Positions 41,193-54,130 of a DNA stretch of 64,000 bases are shown in pieces. This DNA is from Plazaster borealis. Taxonomy: Eukaryota > Echinodermata > Asteroidea > Forcipulatida > Labidiasteridae. The notes under the pieces are model-generated. The model saw only the letters and a list, made by a program, of their open reading frames with translations. It searched no databases and had not been told where the DNA came from. Position 1 is the first letter of the stretch; each line of letters begins with the position of its first letter. The stretch is from the NCBI GenBank assembly GCA_021014325.1, contig CM037470.1:8659147-8723146 (forward strand). Direction: 5' to 3'. Made by a program: the position numbers and the translations under genes.

Positions 41193-41558
41193 AGGCATCG
41201 TACACGTTTGGTAATTACTCAAAATATATATTGGCATAAAAACTGACTTGGTAACGAGCAACGGAGAGCTGTTGATAGTATAAAACATTGTAGGAAACGA
41301 CTCCCTCTGAAGTAATGTAGTTTTTGAGAAAGAGGTAATTTCTCATTAAAATAATAAAAACTTCTTGCAAGAAGTTTTTATTCCCATCTGAAAGCACACA
41401 AATTTGCCCAACAAGGGTGTTTTTTCTTTCATCATTTTCTTGCAACTTCGATGACCAATTGAGCCCAAATTTTCACAGGCTTGTTATTTTATGCATATGT
41501 TGGGATACACCAAGTGAGAACACTGGTCTTTGACAATTACCAAGCGTGTACGATACCT
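41193..41558 (+). mobile_element. TTAA-flanked MITE, copy 3 (CGTTTGG subfamily)
   Basis: 366 bp, TTAA at 41189-41192 and 41559-41562. Ends AGGCATCGTACACGTTTGG and CGTGTACGATACCT are well-preserved inverted repeats. It is nearly co-linear with the intronic copy at 1664. Confidence 0.9.
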
Positions 41559-41792
41559 TTAAGGGGAGTGAGTTATAGGAACCGTTTTAACTATGCAGGC
41601 AGCCTGCTGTCCTGTCTTTAGCTTACACATTATTTTCAAAATTTAAAGAAAATGTGATGTTATTGAGGGCAACATACACAACCACGACCTCCATAAAAAA
41701 TAGTCAAGCAATAGTGGTGTGATTATATGGAGGATTGAAAATAGTCTTAGCTGTAGTTCTGTTAAAACTCATCCACACTTTTTGATTCTTAA

Positions 41793-42173
41793 AGACACTG
41801 GACAACTTTGGTAATTGTCAAAGACCAGTCTTCTCACTTAGTGTATCTCAACATATGCACAAAATAACAAACCTTATGTGAACATTTGAACTCAATTGGT
41901 CATCGAAGTTGCGAGATAACACTGGAAGAAAAACACCCTTGTCACGAAGTTGTGTGCTTTCAGATGTGATTTCGAGACCTCACGCGTGAGGTCTCGAAAT
42001 GAATTCAAATATTTTTTACTGAGAAACTACTTTTTTTCTCAAAAACGACGTTACTTCAGAGGGATCCGTTTCTCACAATGTTTTATATTATCAACAGCTC
42101 TCCATTGATCGTTACCAAGTAAGTTTTTATGCTAACAATTATTTTGAGTAATTACCAATAGTGTCCAGTGCCT
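41793..42173 (-). mobile_element. TTAA-flanked MITE, copy 4 (CACTATTGG subfamily, inverted)
   Basis: 381 bp, TTAA at 41789-41792 and 42174-42177. In the opposite orientation to copies 1-3. An internal palindrome GACCTCACGCGTGAGGTC lies near 41968-41985. Only 230 bp separates it from copy 3. Confidence 0.9.
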
Positions 42174-42639
42174 TTAAAGCACAAATAGTGTAAGTGCACC
42201 CGGGGTTAGACCCCTCCCCAAATCAAGGGCATATATAACGATTGTGAGTTTGTCTGTTTTTGGTTTCTGTATTTAATTTTAAAAGAAGGGAAAATTGTAT
42301 CGAGGATTGTCTAGAAGGCATTGCCTGTTGGAAGGGAATGTTGGCACCCGAAACCTGCTGTTCCGTGTATTCTTTTGAGGCTTTATAATTATTTTACTTG
42401 ATCCCCAAGCCCTCCTCCATCTCCACCCACCCAAACTGGAGGCAGAGTTTTCTTCTCCAAAGTTATTCATATGTGCCACTGAGTACAGTGGTTATAATTT
42501 ATGTGGCAATCTTACTGAGAAATGTTGATGTGTCTAAGAAAAGGGGTCGTCTACGTTTACCTTTGATGTAGTGTTAGTTATTTCATTTCTGTATTCATAC
42601 CGGTAGGCCCTACGCCCCAATCGGGGTATCACTACTACT

Positions 42640-42749
42640 GTACGGGAAGTGTCAAACGACCTTCATTTTCGTTCCCTACTCTATGAAATAGTATCGCCCA
42701 GCCACTTGGTCACGTGATTTCCACACGCCTGCTCTTTCGCGGCTTCAAG
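42640..42749 (+). promoter_or_regulatory. CpG-rich, TATA-less promoter-like region with TCACGTGA box
   Basis: CpG is frequent here compared with the flanks. The palindrome TCACGTGA (42710-42717) is an E-box of the type bound by USF/MITF/TFEB-class bHLH-Zip factors. It lies 33 bp upstream of an ATG in good context. No TATA box is seen. Confidence 0.55.
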
Positions 42750-42779
42750 ATGTCGGTAAAGTACGAAAAGGACGGCGAG
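42750..42779 (+). CDS. Probable first coding exon of an unidentified gene (10 codons)
   Basis: ATG at 42750 with A at -3 (TTCAAGATGT), encoding MSVKYEKDGE, followed by the donor GTAAGG at 42780, phase 0. The combination of CpG-rich upstream DNA, good start context and consensus donor is why I call it. I do not recognise the protein and found no second exon downstream in the window, so the intron would be very long (over 21 kb) or the exon unusually short. It could also be a chance arrangement. Confidence 0.5.
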
Positions 42780-44285
42780 GTAAGGAAATTTCACGAATTT
42801 CTCAAAAAACTAATATTTTGCACTGTTTTTGGACCCATTTTCTTGAAGAGAATGTTATATTCTTGAAGTACATATATATTTTGTTGAATGTTTGCGTGAT
42901 TTTAGTGGTGAAATTTGTGTTTGCCGGTCGTTGCTTCAGTTCGGGTTCAGATCGATCGGGAAATTAGTTGAGTGCATACCGTTTCACTAGTACTCTTTAA
43001 TGTAATTAGTCTGGTACCGGTTGAATTTGGGGCTGAATTTGGAATGGTCGTGTCATGGTTGTAGTTTTGTACCTTGGTTGTACAGCCGGCCCTTAGAAAA
43101 TTAATGTTCTCAGCATTGCAAGCATAGATACTTGTTACCCTCAAAACATTGATGTAAATCATAATGTTTATTTTCATTACAATAATACATTAAAAACCAA
43201 AGTCAAGCCAAGAGTGCAGGGGGAACAAAAACCGGGAGATTCACAAGATGCAAATGCCACACTCGGTCAGGGGTCAGCATGGTCAGAGTCAGTTGCTTGT
43301 TTTTCAAAAGGCTGCCTTTTCAAAAGCTTTCTCAAAGTGTAGGTGGCTCAGTTTTTAGTAGCTCACAGGCAGGGCAAGTTGAGAAGTGGTGTTTTTTTAT
43401 CCATTTATAGCAGTTTTTACTACTGGACAATGTACACTGGGCTGGTGTCAAGGGTGGGCCCTGTGTAATGGAGGGCTAAATCGGATTGTTGTCAAAAGTC
43501 GACAAGTCTAAAAACTTATTTGCTACAGTGTGTTCAACAGCTTTTTTGTGTGTGTGTGGGGGGGGGGGGATGGCAGGGAGACATCGAAACTTCATCCCTT
43601 TTAAATTCAGGGAAAATGTTACTTGTTAATGAAATATTGATTCATCATAATTGTTCTTTTTAAATATTAGGATATGTTTTGCTAAAAAAGGTAGGCCTAT
43701 GTCTACTCATAATTTTGAAGAAGCCTGGGTCTTTTGACCCTTCTCATCAGAGATTTATTAAAACAAGTAAAATGGTACATTAGATAAAGCAGATTCAGTA
43801 CTTAACCCTTGGCATGATGGACAGTGAACTGTTTCTGTTGACATTAAAAACTCTGAGCATTCAGTCAAACCATGCAACTAAATAATAAGCAGAGTTGGTA
43901 ACTTCATTGATGGCTTGGATTTGACCGAGGGATGAGCCATGAAGGTTTGAAATGAACTGGTTTACTGTATAGCAGCTCCGTCAAACCAAACTAGAAACTG
44001 TTTGGATAATTAAAACAATTTTGGCTTTTCAATATCTGTCTTTCATGTCGTGTTAGACCTGGAACTCTTTTTTTATTGAAAATTTCTCTTTTTACTTGAG
44101 AACATGGCTTGTTCCAGTTTCATTTTAGAAATTATGGATTATGCCATCAAAGATCAAGGCAAGAGAGGGCATTGTCTCTATGCCAAATTTTCAGTAGTGA
44201 AACTCTCATTTAATACAGCAATTGATACTAAAAGACAGTTCACATGATTTTCAGGTTAGAACAGGGGTTCCCATGACTGGAATTA
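42780..44285. other. Putative intron 1 of the 42750 gene; no exon recognised
   Basis: AT-rich DNA. A G run lies at 43558-43570. No repeat with clear ends was seen. Confidence 0.5.
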
Positions 44286-44420
44286 CACAGAGGCCATGGC
44301 CTCCATTGCCCTTGTCTTGGCCTTGGTGTCCCTTCAAATGTTTCCCATAGACTTGTCAAGTCTTGAAGATTTTTCAGTGGAAGTGCCCTTGCCCTCTCAA
44401 AGATGAAATTTCAGGCCTGG
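44286..44420. repeat. Possible short hAT-type repeat
   Basis: CAGAGGCCATGGCCTCC at the left and TTTCAGGCCTGG at the right bracket a CCTTG/GGCCTTGG-rich core of about 135 bp. The ends are only loosely inverted, so this is tentative. Confidence 0.35.
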
Positions 44421-47400
44421 AAGGTTGAATAACAATAACATGATGAAAATTGGGGTTAAAGCTTCTAGCAGTAGACCAAATATTCCATGTAAAGTGCCCG
44501 GTAATACCTTTAAAATTAATGATTTTCAAATGGTTATGTACAGTAACTTTTCAGTAAGCAAACATTTGAACATATTTAGGCTGTAGGCGATACTACAAGA
44601 TAAGATGGTTTCAGAATGGTTTCAGGAATGCCTTTTGCTCAATATTTATGGATAGGTTATTTCACTTGTATGCAATATTTACCAGTGTGTACTGTGTACA
44701 TTTTGTGACTAAACAAACCCCCAGAACCTTATTTTTGTAACAAATGATGAAAACAAATACCAATAAATAAACTGCTCTACATGTTGTTCATGCATTTCTT
44801 ACATAACTTTGACGTATTCAGATGTCTAGTAAAATCATATGCACAAATCAACATCTTGCAATACAGCAAGATTTGTTATAGATTTGTACACGTGTATTTG
44901 ATCGATGTCGGTCACTTCGTATCATGTAATGTATTATCACCAGTACCACTACCTCCCCCTAAAAGAATGGTCATAGGAGATGTTTATTCTGATCACATTG
45001 TGAGAATGAATGCTACTGTGCCACAAATATATGATGTGCATGTTCAACCTTTGTAGTTGACCTTTTCTTATCATGTGACATTGCTCCTCTACTAACTCTA
45101 CTGAAGTGGCACCACGCTAAGTGTGTTCACAAGCAAGAATCCTGTCCCTTATTCAGACACTATCGCATCATCTGTTGTCTTCATTGAATGATATCACACT
45201 TCTATCTTATCTAAATATTAACTTGACGAGTGTACAGAACCAGGCCATATCGCTTCTGATTGCTTTATCTGTTGACTTAAGACAAATTTGACTGGGGCAG
45301 CAAGGTGTTCATTGTGGACAAAGTTCACTATTGTGGGAGTCAATGGGCTACAGCCTTTGGTTAGAGTACTGCTGGAAAGCTGTGATAATGTCGTTGGACA
45401 AAGTTCACTCATTTTGCTTTGTGGAATATTAATATATATTTTGTTAAGGCCTTCTTTATTACCGAATTACACTTAATACAAGTAAATACTGACGAATTTA
45501 AAACTATATTGGTCCCAGAGTTAAGCTTGCTTAAATTGTTGAAAATACAGTACCGATTTATGTAACTGTTAACCCCATAGAAAAATTAATGCCCGTTCAG
45601 GCAGTTTATCAAAAGAGTATTCTGGTTAAGTTAAGCACATCTTGCCTTAGTTAAGTTATAACAGATTTCCTGCTACATATAAGAAATTACTTTGTAGTTT
45701 TCAGGCTCGGCTGATTCTTAATAGACCTCGTGCTCAGATGACACATTTCCTCTGTCTTCATCTGTTTGTCAGAGGCGAACCAAAAGAAAGAAAAATTGTT
45801 TGTCGTATAAAGCATTATTTTTAAAGTTCTAGTTAGTTGTACTTGTTAAAAATAAATCTTAAAAACAAAAAACAAACAAAAAACATTAAAATGACACCTG
45901 GTAAATCAGCTCCTGTCCCCAAATTCTTCAATCCTAGTAATTGTTGTAGCATTGAAATACTTGGTCTTTCTAGGACTACCCTTTAAATTCTAATACTGAA
46001 TCAGGGTCTCCCCTTTGGAGAAGGAAACTGATGATTTGGGCTCAATCAGTGGATGACTGTTGTGAGGTCATGCTAAGCTGTATCATACTAGTCTCACCCC
46101 TTGTCGTGGTTCATGGAAGGTTCAGCGGAGCCATTCCCACAGACACGTGCACAATACACGTAGATCTGGAGGATGTTTTTGCCAACTATATTCTAAGACC
46201 GCTTTTTTGGTATGTTGAAAATTGTCCCAAAGCTTGGTATTGAGGGAGTTGTGACAACTTGCGATTAGAAGCCATTTTCGTGCCAAAAAATGCATGTGCA
46301 CACACAGGGTGCCAGACTAGACTGCACATTGGGTTGTGATACATTTGGACTGAAAAGGATGTCCAGCAACCACGTGACTAAAGAAAACTGGTTCCTCCTC
46401 GTTGCAACTCTCTCAATACATAGTTCTGTCATATCCCATAAAAAACACAGAAAAAAGTGATGTACATATTTTTATCCCTTGTGTTTTTTGTGCGGAGAAG
46501 GGGTGAAAAAAGGACACTAAATTCCTGTAAATTAAAACTGAATATCAGACTGCAACGGTACAAGTTATTTTCATGATTTGACCCTTTTGTGACTTGAGCT
46601 TCAAAAATAGTGCCTTGTCATACATTAATTTGCATTATTTTAGAATTAAAGGAAATATGAGCCTGTGAAACATTTACAACAAAATTGACCATTCCCTAGC
46701 AAGGCAGTTCAACTCTTCATGATGTATACATTATGTTCAAATAAGTTTGCTCCAAGGAGTAAAAATTTTCTTTCCACTGTGCCCTTTTCCAAACAGTGCA
46801 AGATAACATGTACGTTGTACAGACTACATTAATACATACGGTGTCGTGTAAATTGTACAATCAAAGGTGGAGCAAAACACATACCTTTCCCATTAATTCG
46901 AAGCAGTTTCACTTTATCAAGAAGATTTATTGCACCATTTCTGAGCTGTTTCTTTGGCTTGAAAATGGAATGGCAAAGTAGAGGGCATGGGTTAATAAGA
47001 AGCATTTGTAAGTTGTGCATGGACCCATATGGTGTTACTTGCTGGCCACCCAGAGTACATGTAAAATGCTGATCAATTTAAATGGCTGCCAGGCTCCCAC
47101 TTTTGAGGGCTGATGTACATCATTTGCTGCTCAATATGTGACATTCTTATTGTGTCTTCATTGTGTTCTGGGAATCTCATGAATTCTTTAGAGGATTTTA
47201 GGGAGGGGGTACTTCTGTACAAGAGGAAAATACATACATGTAGTATGTTAAAGTATGGGAAGATCCACACCCTCTGCCACATAATGGGCATGGTATAAAT
47301 GGGTATACTGATTCTATGTTCAAGGAAGAGACACCCATTGTGGTTTCTGTCCAGGTAATTCACAATGACCATGCACATGTAGATGTAGGTTTAACCATAG

Positions 47401-50400
47401 GTGTCCTTTTTCTATGGTTTTACAGTCCCTGACTTTTACAATGCACAATGCACTGCTCCAGTTCCCTATTCAATGAAGCAAGGAATCTGTAGTGCTTTAG
47501 AATTAGATGCAAGAATTTGTGCACAATTATCTCGCCTTTATGTTTGTGCACAACCCTTGTCCTATCCTTTCATTGTCCCTGGGACTCCAAAGATCACTTT
47601 ATATCACTATCAGGTGGCTGCAAGTTTAGTAGTCACAGCCATGTAATATATGCCAGGTTAAATCTAGTAGACTTTTAAGGGAAGGAGATGTGTAATGCCA
47701 GAGTTCATTGAAGTAGAAATTATTTATGCATACAGGTTTCAATAGACTAGGCCTTTTGGGTTATATTTTAATTCTGTGTTGGATTCCATTGCAGGGTCTT
47801 GATCTGGCATTGCAACTCAATGCTGGGTCCAGTGGGAATGGAGTCTGATGTACAACTAGCTGATTGTGGCTAGACTTTTTTCTTCAGCATGTAGATTTGA
47901 TCGTTTGTTTAGCAATGGCGCTAACATTGGCAACATGCACAACACGTGTCTCACACTGTGGCTCATACCCAGGTTCAGTTTAATGGTCCCCAATGTCATA
48001 GTTTTATAGTGGAGAGTACTTGTCCAATGTAGGTCAAATCGGTGTAAAGTTGTATGAGAAAAAAACTTGAGACACTTTCATTTTCACAGATTAATCAATG
48101 ATGGTTTATTCTTAGTACATTTCCCCCTCAGAGTTATAGGGAGATGACTCAGGGTCATAGCTCTTACAATTGGGAGACAAGTTACTCTGACCAAGGCTTC
48201 CAAACTTTATGTTCCTGTTACTCATAATATCTTTTGGAGCTTTTTTCAGCAAATAAATTTTTGGATTTTACTTTGTTAGATTTACACACAAAAAATATGT
48301 TGAGCGGTATCTATTCAATGGTAAAGTTACTTGATGTAATTTTATTTGTTGGCCAAGTTTGATTAATTTGTACATGTTCTTTGATATTTCATGATAAGAT
48401 AATATAAATGTATGTTAATTAACTAGCCCAGTGTTAACCTCTCCATAAAGTCCAATGTCGGCTGATCTTCAAGAATCCAGGGCAGTGATTTTGACTTGAG
48501 TCACTTCCCCTCTAGATCCTTCCCTTGAATTAAGATTGGGTATCCTCACTCTGAGTTTGTCCCTTAAAGGTAAAGGGTGAGGGAGGGTGCCTTAAACATG
48601 GTGAAGTACTATGCCACTGCTAATTTGGTAGAGGTCATAATGTCCCCAATTAGGTGACTTCCCTCAACTGTGCATGGAGGCTCTTTAGTGGCCCCCAATT
48701 GGTTTTCAGCACCATGTGGGGAAGCTGAATCTATCATCTATTGGCTCATGCAGACTGGTAGGCAGGCAGGGGAACATTTAAAATCCAATCTGTACTTGCA
48801 GAAGAATGGTCAGCACTTGGCATTTGGTATTGAGGTAATTGTTCACTGTCAACATTTATCATGGTGGAACCTTTATCATGGTGGAGCAATTTTGTTTTTT
48901 TGTTTAATTTAAAAAATAATTCCAAGGCTGGACGAAAGATTATCAGGTCTTTTGTGAATTTTGATTGTTCTTATATACAGCCTTTTACAGAAAACAACAA
49001 ATTGTTTAAAGGGCGTTGGGTGCAATGTAATGTACATGTATCATACATGAACAGTACACTGCTCATTACATTGAAAAGAAATGTGCAGTGAAGAAAATTA
49101 CATGTCGGTCCAATTGAGAACCAAACTGCTCACAAAAGGGTTTAAAATATATGCACAGTAAGGTGAGGGTGATGACAAGGAGCATTTTTCATTTCTTTCC
49201 CTGCCTCCTTCAATCTCAATGCTTCCATTTCTCTTTGTGTGCAATACACTACTATTCGCCACCCATAATTGATTGCGCTCGCCTTGCAACCTCCACAGCA
49301 GTATGCTGTTTTTAAATTGGTTCCTGGACAAGAAGACAACTGTGTGTAGAGATGTGCATATAACGATGCTATGGGCAAGACTGCTCCATGACCAGTGTAT
49401 TTTAATAGGGCTGCTCTAAAAATAGACAGCTTTGAATAATAAAAGAACTGGCTTAATGCGTGTATTCCGCCATCTTAGGTCCTGTTTGTGGTGTGACTGC
49501 TTATCTCATTTGGGATTTATTATAGAGGGTGTGAGAAAGTTACATGTACATAGTACTTCAAATAATTAGTGAGAATACACTGTACACACTCAAGAACTGA
49601 TGCCAATTTAATGGTACATGTATAGTGTAGGACACTGTTCTTAATACTAATACAGTTCTGCTACATGTGAAGAAAGGCTAAAAATTCACAGTCATACACC
49701 TTGCCGTAAATGCATTAAGATTGCTCTGAGCAAAATGTAAAATTGTTTACAGACCGGTGACTTTATTGTAGATGACTAAATGACATTGAGCTTCCTCGCG
49801 TCTCTGAAATTGTCTTCACATATCAAGGAGTGTGTGCGCAGGGAGGGTGCCCACAGATTGCACCTTGTTAACACATTCATAACGAACATGTACATTGCAT
49901 AAAACAGATTAACAATTTTCAACTTGTAGTTGGGACAATTACAGAAACAATACCCCCGGGTGTGCAAAAAGTGAGTTCCCAGTTTGGATCATCAATTTGG
50001 ATTCATTGGATGAACTAACACCAACTGTTAGCTTGTTCTGCATACAAACACTGTACGTGTAAGAACGATTGAGATTCCTTTTACTTGATTGGTTTTATAA
50101 TGTAGGAAAATAATACCCTTGGTGAAATTTATGTAAGTGCATTGCTGTAAGTTGATAACCATCACAAACATGTTACCCAGTTTGTAGTGGTTATTAAACC
50201 ATCTCTTTAAGAGGTAAAGTTTCTTTATCAAGATTTTTAATGGAAAACAAAAACTGCTGAGTTCCAACTTGGTTACCATTTTGGGGGAGAGAGTAAAATA
50301 AATGCCAAAGCAATGCGACAATGTGATGGGTACATGTAGAACAACATCTCATTTCTTTATTCATAATGTTTTAATTTGTATTGCACATTTCACACTCAAA

Positions 50401-50760
50401 TTTTTTCAGTCATGATTAAATAGTGTAACATCCCTTTAAAGTTTAAGGTTTTTTATGTTGTGGTAGAGCAGGAAACTGATTGATCTTTTTAATTTATCTC
50501 AGCTACTGTCCCTTTGTTGTATATGTCACAGACTTGTCCTAAGAGGAAATTAAAGTTAGAGAAACATTACAGAGGCGCACGCAACAAAAGGTAAACAAAT
50601 AAAAACACCTGCTTTAAAGAGGTTACATTTCAGTTGCACACCTGTGTTTCAAGAACTGGGAATTTAAACACAGGGAAGACTATTAAACTCTTGCATTTGT
50701 TTGGGAAAAAATCCAGGAGACTGCAGGACTTGTTGGGTTGTGGGATTACTTGCCCACTGG
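44421..50760. other. Long stretch without recognisable genes
   Basis: AT-rich sequence with scattered TACATGTACATG microsatellite. Open frames of up to 101 codons occur (for example 47073-47378 minus, 44781-45056 plus), but none has splice context, codon pattern or similarity that I can support. Confidence 0.5.
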
Positions 50761-51693
50761 CAGGGCTCGAATTTGGGGGGAAAATCCACAAGACCACAGG
50801 GCTTGTTGCTCAGAATTTTTACTGGACCTGAACATTTTTTACAAGACCGAAGTCATATGAGAAGAAAAAATCCAAAACGCAACAAAAACACACCAAAAGT
50901 TAACTTGTTTTTTCATACTTCTGCGCCTGTGCAAGTTTTTCACTTGCAGATTGCTTAACAGGCAGTTTTGGCCTTGAAACCCCTTCGAGAAATATCCACA
51001 TACCTTCTTTTTACACGATGTTTGCTGCCATAGAAAAAAATGAAATCAGTTTTGACGATCGTTTTGACAAACGTTGCCAAAATTTCACATACGAAGCATG
51101 AAAAGACGTGTGGAAACAGATGTTACTTTGAATCCATGCAACACAGGGATGTGTGGTGTTGAAAGAACACAACCTATACGTCATTAATACGATTTCAACA
51201 CTGTATAATTTTTTGGTGTAAGGTATCAGACTTTAAAGTGACATCATGACATGCACATGGTCAGTGGTAAACGAACGAAGCGCTGTACTGTGGTGTTCTG
51301 CCGGGCACCAGTACAAACATCACGCATGCATCGATGGTGCCGTTCGCTCGTCCCCCTGGGCGCCTGAAGCATGGTTTGAGCCCAGTTCAGTGGTCGTGGG
51401 CATGAGCAAACTGGATAGGGAACTTTGCAGCACGCAGAACGGTCGGCCGGGTTGGATGTTCTGCGCTCGGAAATAATTTGACGACAACAAATAAAACAAA
51501 ACAGAATTCAAACTGAGATTTAAATACATTTATTTAATGAAAGATTATTCATTTCATGTTAAATAATACTTTTATTATGTAAAACAAAAACCCAAAACAC
51601 AAGACCGCCGGACTTGTTCGGTATAAAGTTTACTGGACCGACGCTAAAATCACTGGCCTCGGGCCTGCAGTCCAGTGTTAATTTCGAGCCCTG
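50761..51693. mobile_element. hAT-like non-autonomous element (CAGGGCTCGAA ends)
   Basis: Left end CAGGGCTCGAATTT, right end the reverse complement of CAGGGCTCGAAATTAACACT, 933 bp, flanked directly by ACTGG on both sides. A TTTACTGGACC segment occurs twice in direct orientation. A GC-rich 76-codon frame (51246-51476) has no recognised similarity. Confidence 0.8.
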
Positions 51694-52191
51694 ACTGGTA
51701 GACTCTGGCCAGTGGTACATATACATACATGTACAGTGGATATTTCAAGCTATGAAGTCAAAGGCAAAGTTGAAAGAGAATAACTAATGGGCTGTATCAA
51801 TGTGAAAGCTCACTGATTAAAAAGTTCATATCAATTCCAGTCCCCCAGATCGGATATAGACTTTAAATCACTTACTTGGAAAAATCTCTGATTAAAACAC
51901 ATCTCTGATGTAATTAAATGTTCACAAGTTGATTTGATGGTGGTTTAACCCTTGGTCCCAATTCCCTCTATCCAATACTCAATAGTCAAAGTGAAAGATT
52001 CAGAACCAGTAGGCCCATATAACAACTGCTTATCTCATGGTCGGGCATTCCAATCTTATCAAAGTACAACAATTTGGTGTGGAGTAGGAGGATTTAGGCC
52101 ACATGCTATCCAATCTGCTTAGTCTGTCAGGCTAATTAAAAAACTGGAGAACAAAATTACTCATGAAGAAGAAAAAATTGAATTATGAATT
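51694..52191. other. Spacer between two hAT-like elements
   Basis: AT-rich, nothing recognised. Confidence 0.5.
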
Positions 52192-53430
52192 CAGGCCTCA
52201 ACCTTAAGCTTCAGAGCATCAAGGCCACTTGGCCCCGAAGGCTCCAAAAAAAGAAAGGGGCACCAAGGCCAACTGAAAGGGCACCAAGGCCATTTTCAAA
52301 CTTTCATTTGTTAATGACTTATGTATTCTCCAACACGCTCACATGACAAAAAAACGTTGCCCCAGAACACAGAATTCTTGGAAAAAATCATACAGAAAAA
52401 ATATTAAGAAAGTTAATTCCCTGCGTGCTCATCGCCCCAACTCCCCACCCAACCCCAAAGCTCAATAAAATATGTTGTTCTGGAAAATTCAACCTTGTAG
52501 TTAAATATAAAATTCTTGAAAAACAATTTTCTTAAAAATAAATATGATTATGAAAATTGAAAACAAATCCCCAACGCCGTGTAAACGTGCATGCCGACCA
52601 TGACGAGCTTTATGCCTTCCGAGTTCCGGCTTAACAATCTCACCAAAAAAACCCGCGTCTAAACGTTAGCACGTTGGTGCTGCTCCAGCCAATTGGACAT
52701 CGTGCTTTTTCTTAACGTCTGTTATGGGATTGCATGATGATGGATCAATATCGAATTGATAGATATGATAAAGATTTCCGAAATTTTTGCACCGTTAACT
52801 AGTCTGATTTTGACATTTCCACGCGTGTACACAAACGTTTGTTTAGCGACGAAAAAGAAAGTTGCAAGGCAGGCAGGTCGCTGGTTCACAAACATTTATC
52901 CAATACATTTATCCAAAAGAACAAGCCTTGGATACCAGTGAAATAGCGAGAAAAAAACATAGACTGGATCCCGCTCCGACCCATCCCCGACACATACAGA
53001 TTTCAATAGACAGAATCAATGCGAAAATGTGTAATTCAGTGTAGGGACCTGTAGCCAGTCTATACATTAGAGTAGTCTGGTGCCGTGCTTTTGGTAGTAA
53101 TCAACTCAACCGTTTGATATGGTTGCCATGCCACATTCTCCACACTGCAAGTACTTCGGTATTTTGCGCGATGCATGGCAAGCAGCATTATGAAAACTGG
53201 TGTGCGGGAGCGTACGTTACGTATGTCCAGAAACAATTTGACCTTAATTAAATGGGTCACAAAGTTAACATTATTTTTAATAACACTTTCAAATACATAA
53301 TATAATGGAGTGGAAAGGGGCACGACGGCCAAGTGGCCGTAAGGTACGTGTTTTTTAAAGGGGCATCACGGCAATTCGCCGGGGCATCGCGGCAATGGCC
53401 GCTGGTGGCCGCTGTTAAGGTTGAGGCCTG
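52192..53430. mobile_element. hAT-like non-autonomous element (CAGGCCTCAACCTTAA ends)
   Basis: Perfect 16-bp inverted ends CAGGCCTCAACCTTAA / TTAAGGTTGAGGCCTG, 1,239 bp, flanked directly by ATGAATT on both sides (7-bp duplication). Near the ends are repeated CAAGGCCA / TGGCCG motifs (52222-52290 and 53325-53410). No transposase was recognised. Confidence 0.88.
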
Positions 53431-53804
53431 ATGAATTTCTCTTTTTAAAGCCTAATTTTGCTGAATATTATTAAGGATGTAATGTAATATTGTGTGTATA
53501 CATGTACCTATATTACTACTTTGCATGACTTCATAATTTGCCACCTGTTACGCATGTCAACAATGGTTTATGTTTTTGTCTAAATTGCATTGATTTATAG
53601 TGGCAGTTTATGAATGAGGCAAGGTCAAGGCATCATAACTCAGCAAGTGGCATATTAATGCACTGAAAGCTACAATTAAGAGAGTGTGGGGTCACTGGGT
53701 CAGGGTTCATGAATACTGTAGTTATCCTCCCAAAACCCAGTTTATGGCATGTATGAAAAGAAAATATTTGCCTTGAAATTTGCAAAACAAGAATCACTCA
53801 AGGT

Positions 53805-54130
53805 GGAGTGCACTCATTGATTAGAAATCAATAAAAGTATGTCAGCAAATTTGAATTTCCCAAGATTGCCTGCAGGCGATTTTGTGGAAATTGATGGGGT
53901 GTTCGATAGAATGCTGTACACTCAATATGGCCAGAGATTCGGTTGGTGCCTGCTATCACCTCGCTAAACATGGATGGGTTTGACATTCTTGATGAAAATA
54001 TTGTGACAGTTTTTGCTGATTCTCAACAATCAGACACTGAAACTTACACATGTGACTTTTATTGAATCTTTCTTGATAATAAATCAGCTTTTCAATGACA
54101 AAAAACTAAACTATAACCATACCTTCAAAG
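53805..54130 (+). repeat. Interspersed repeat, copy B
   Basis: It shares GATTAGAAATCAATAAAAGT, GCCTGCAGGCGA, CAATATGGCCAGAGAT and TGTGACAGTTTTTGCTG with 60905-61245, and part with the minus strand of 32590-32780. No target duplication or long frame. Confidence 0.8.

Noticed and set aside
44781..45056. 91-codon open frame in AT-rich DNA
   Set aside because: No similarity recognised and no splice context; its composition is ordinary for random AT-rich sequence.
47401..47646. Open frame with acceptor-like and donor-like edges at about 47431 and 47615
   Set aside because: It cannot follow the 42750 exon in phase, since the phase-0 reading hits a stop, and the peptide is not recognisable.
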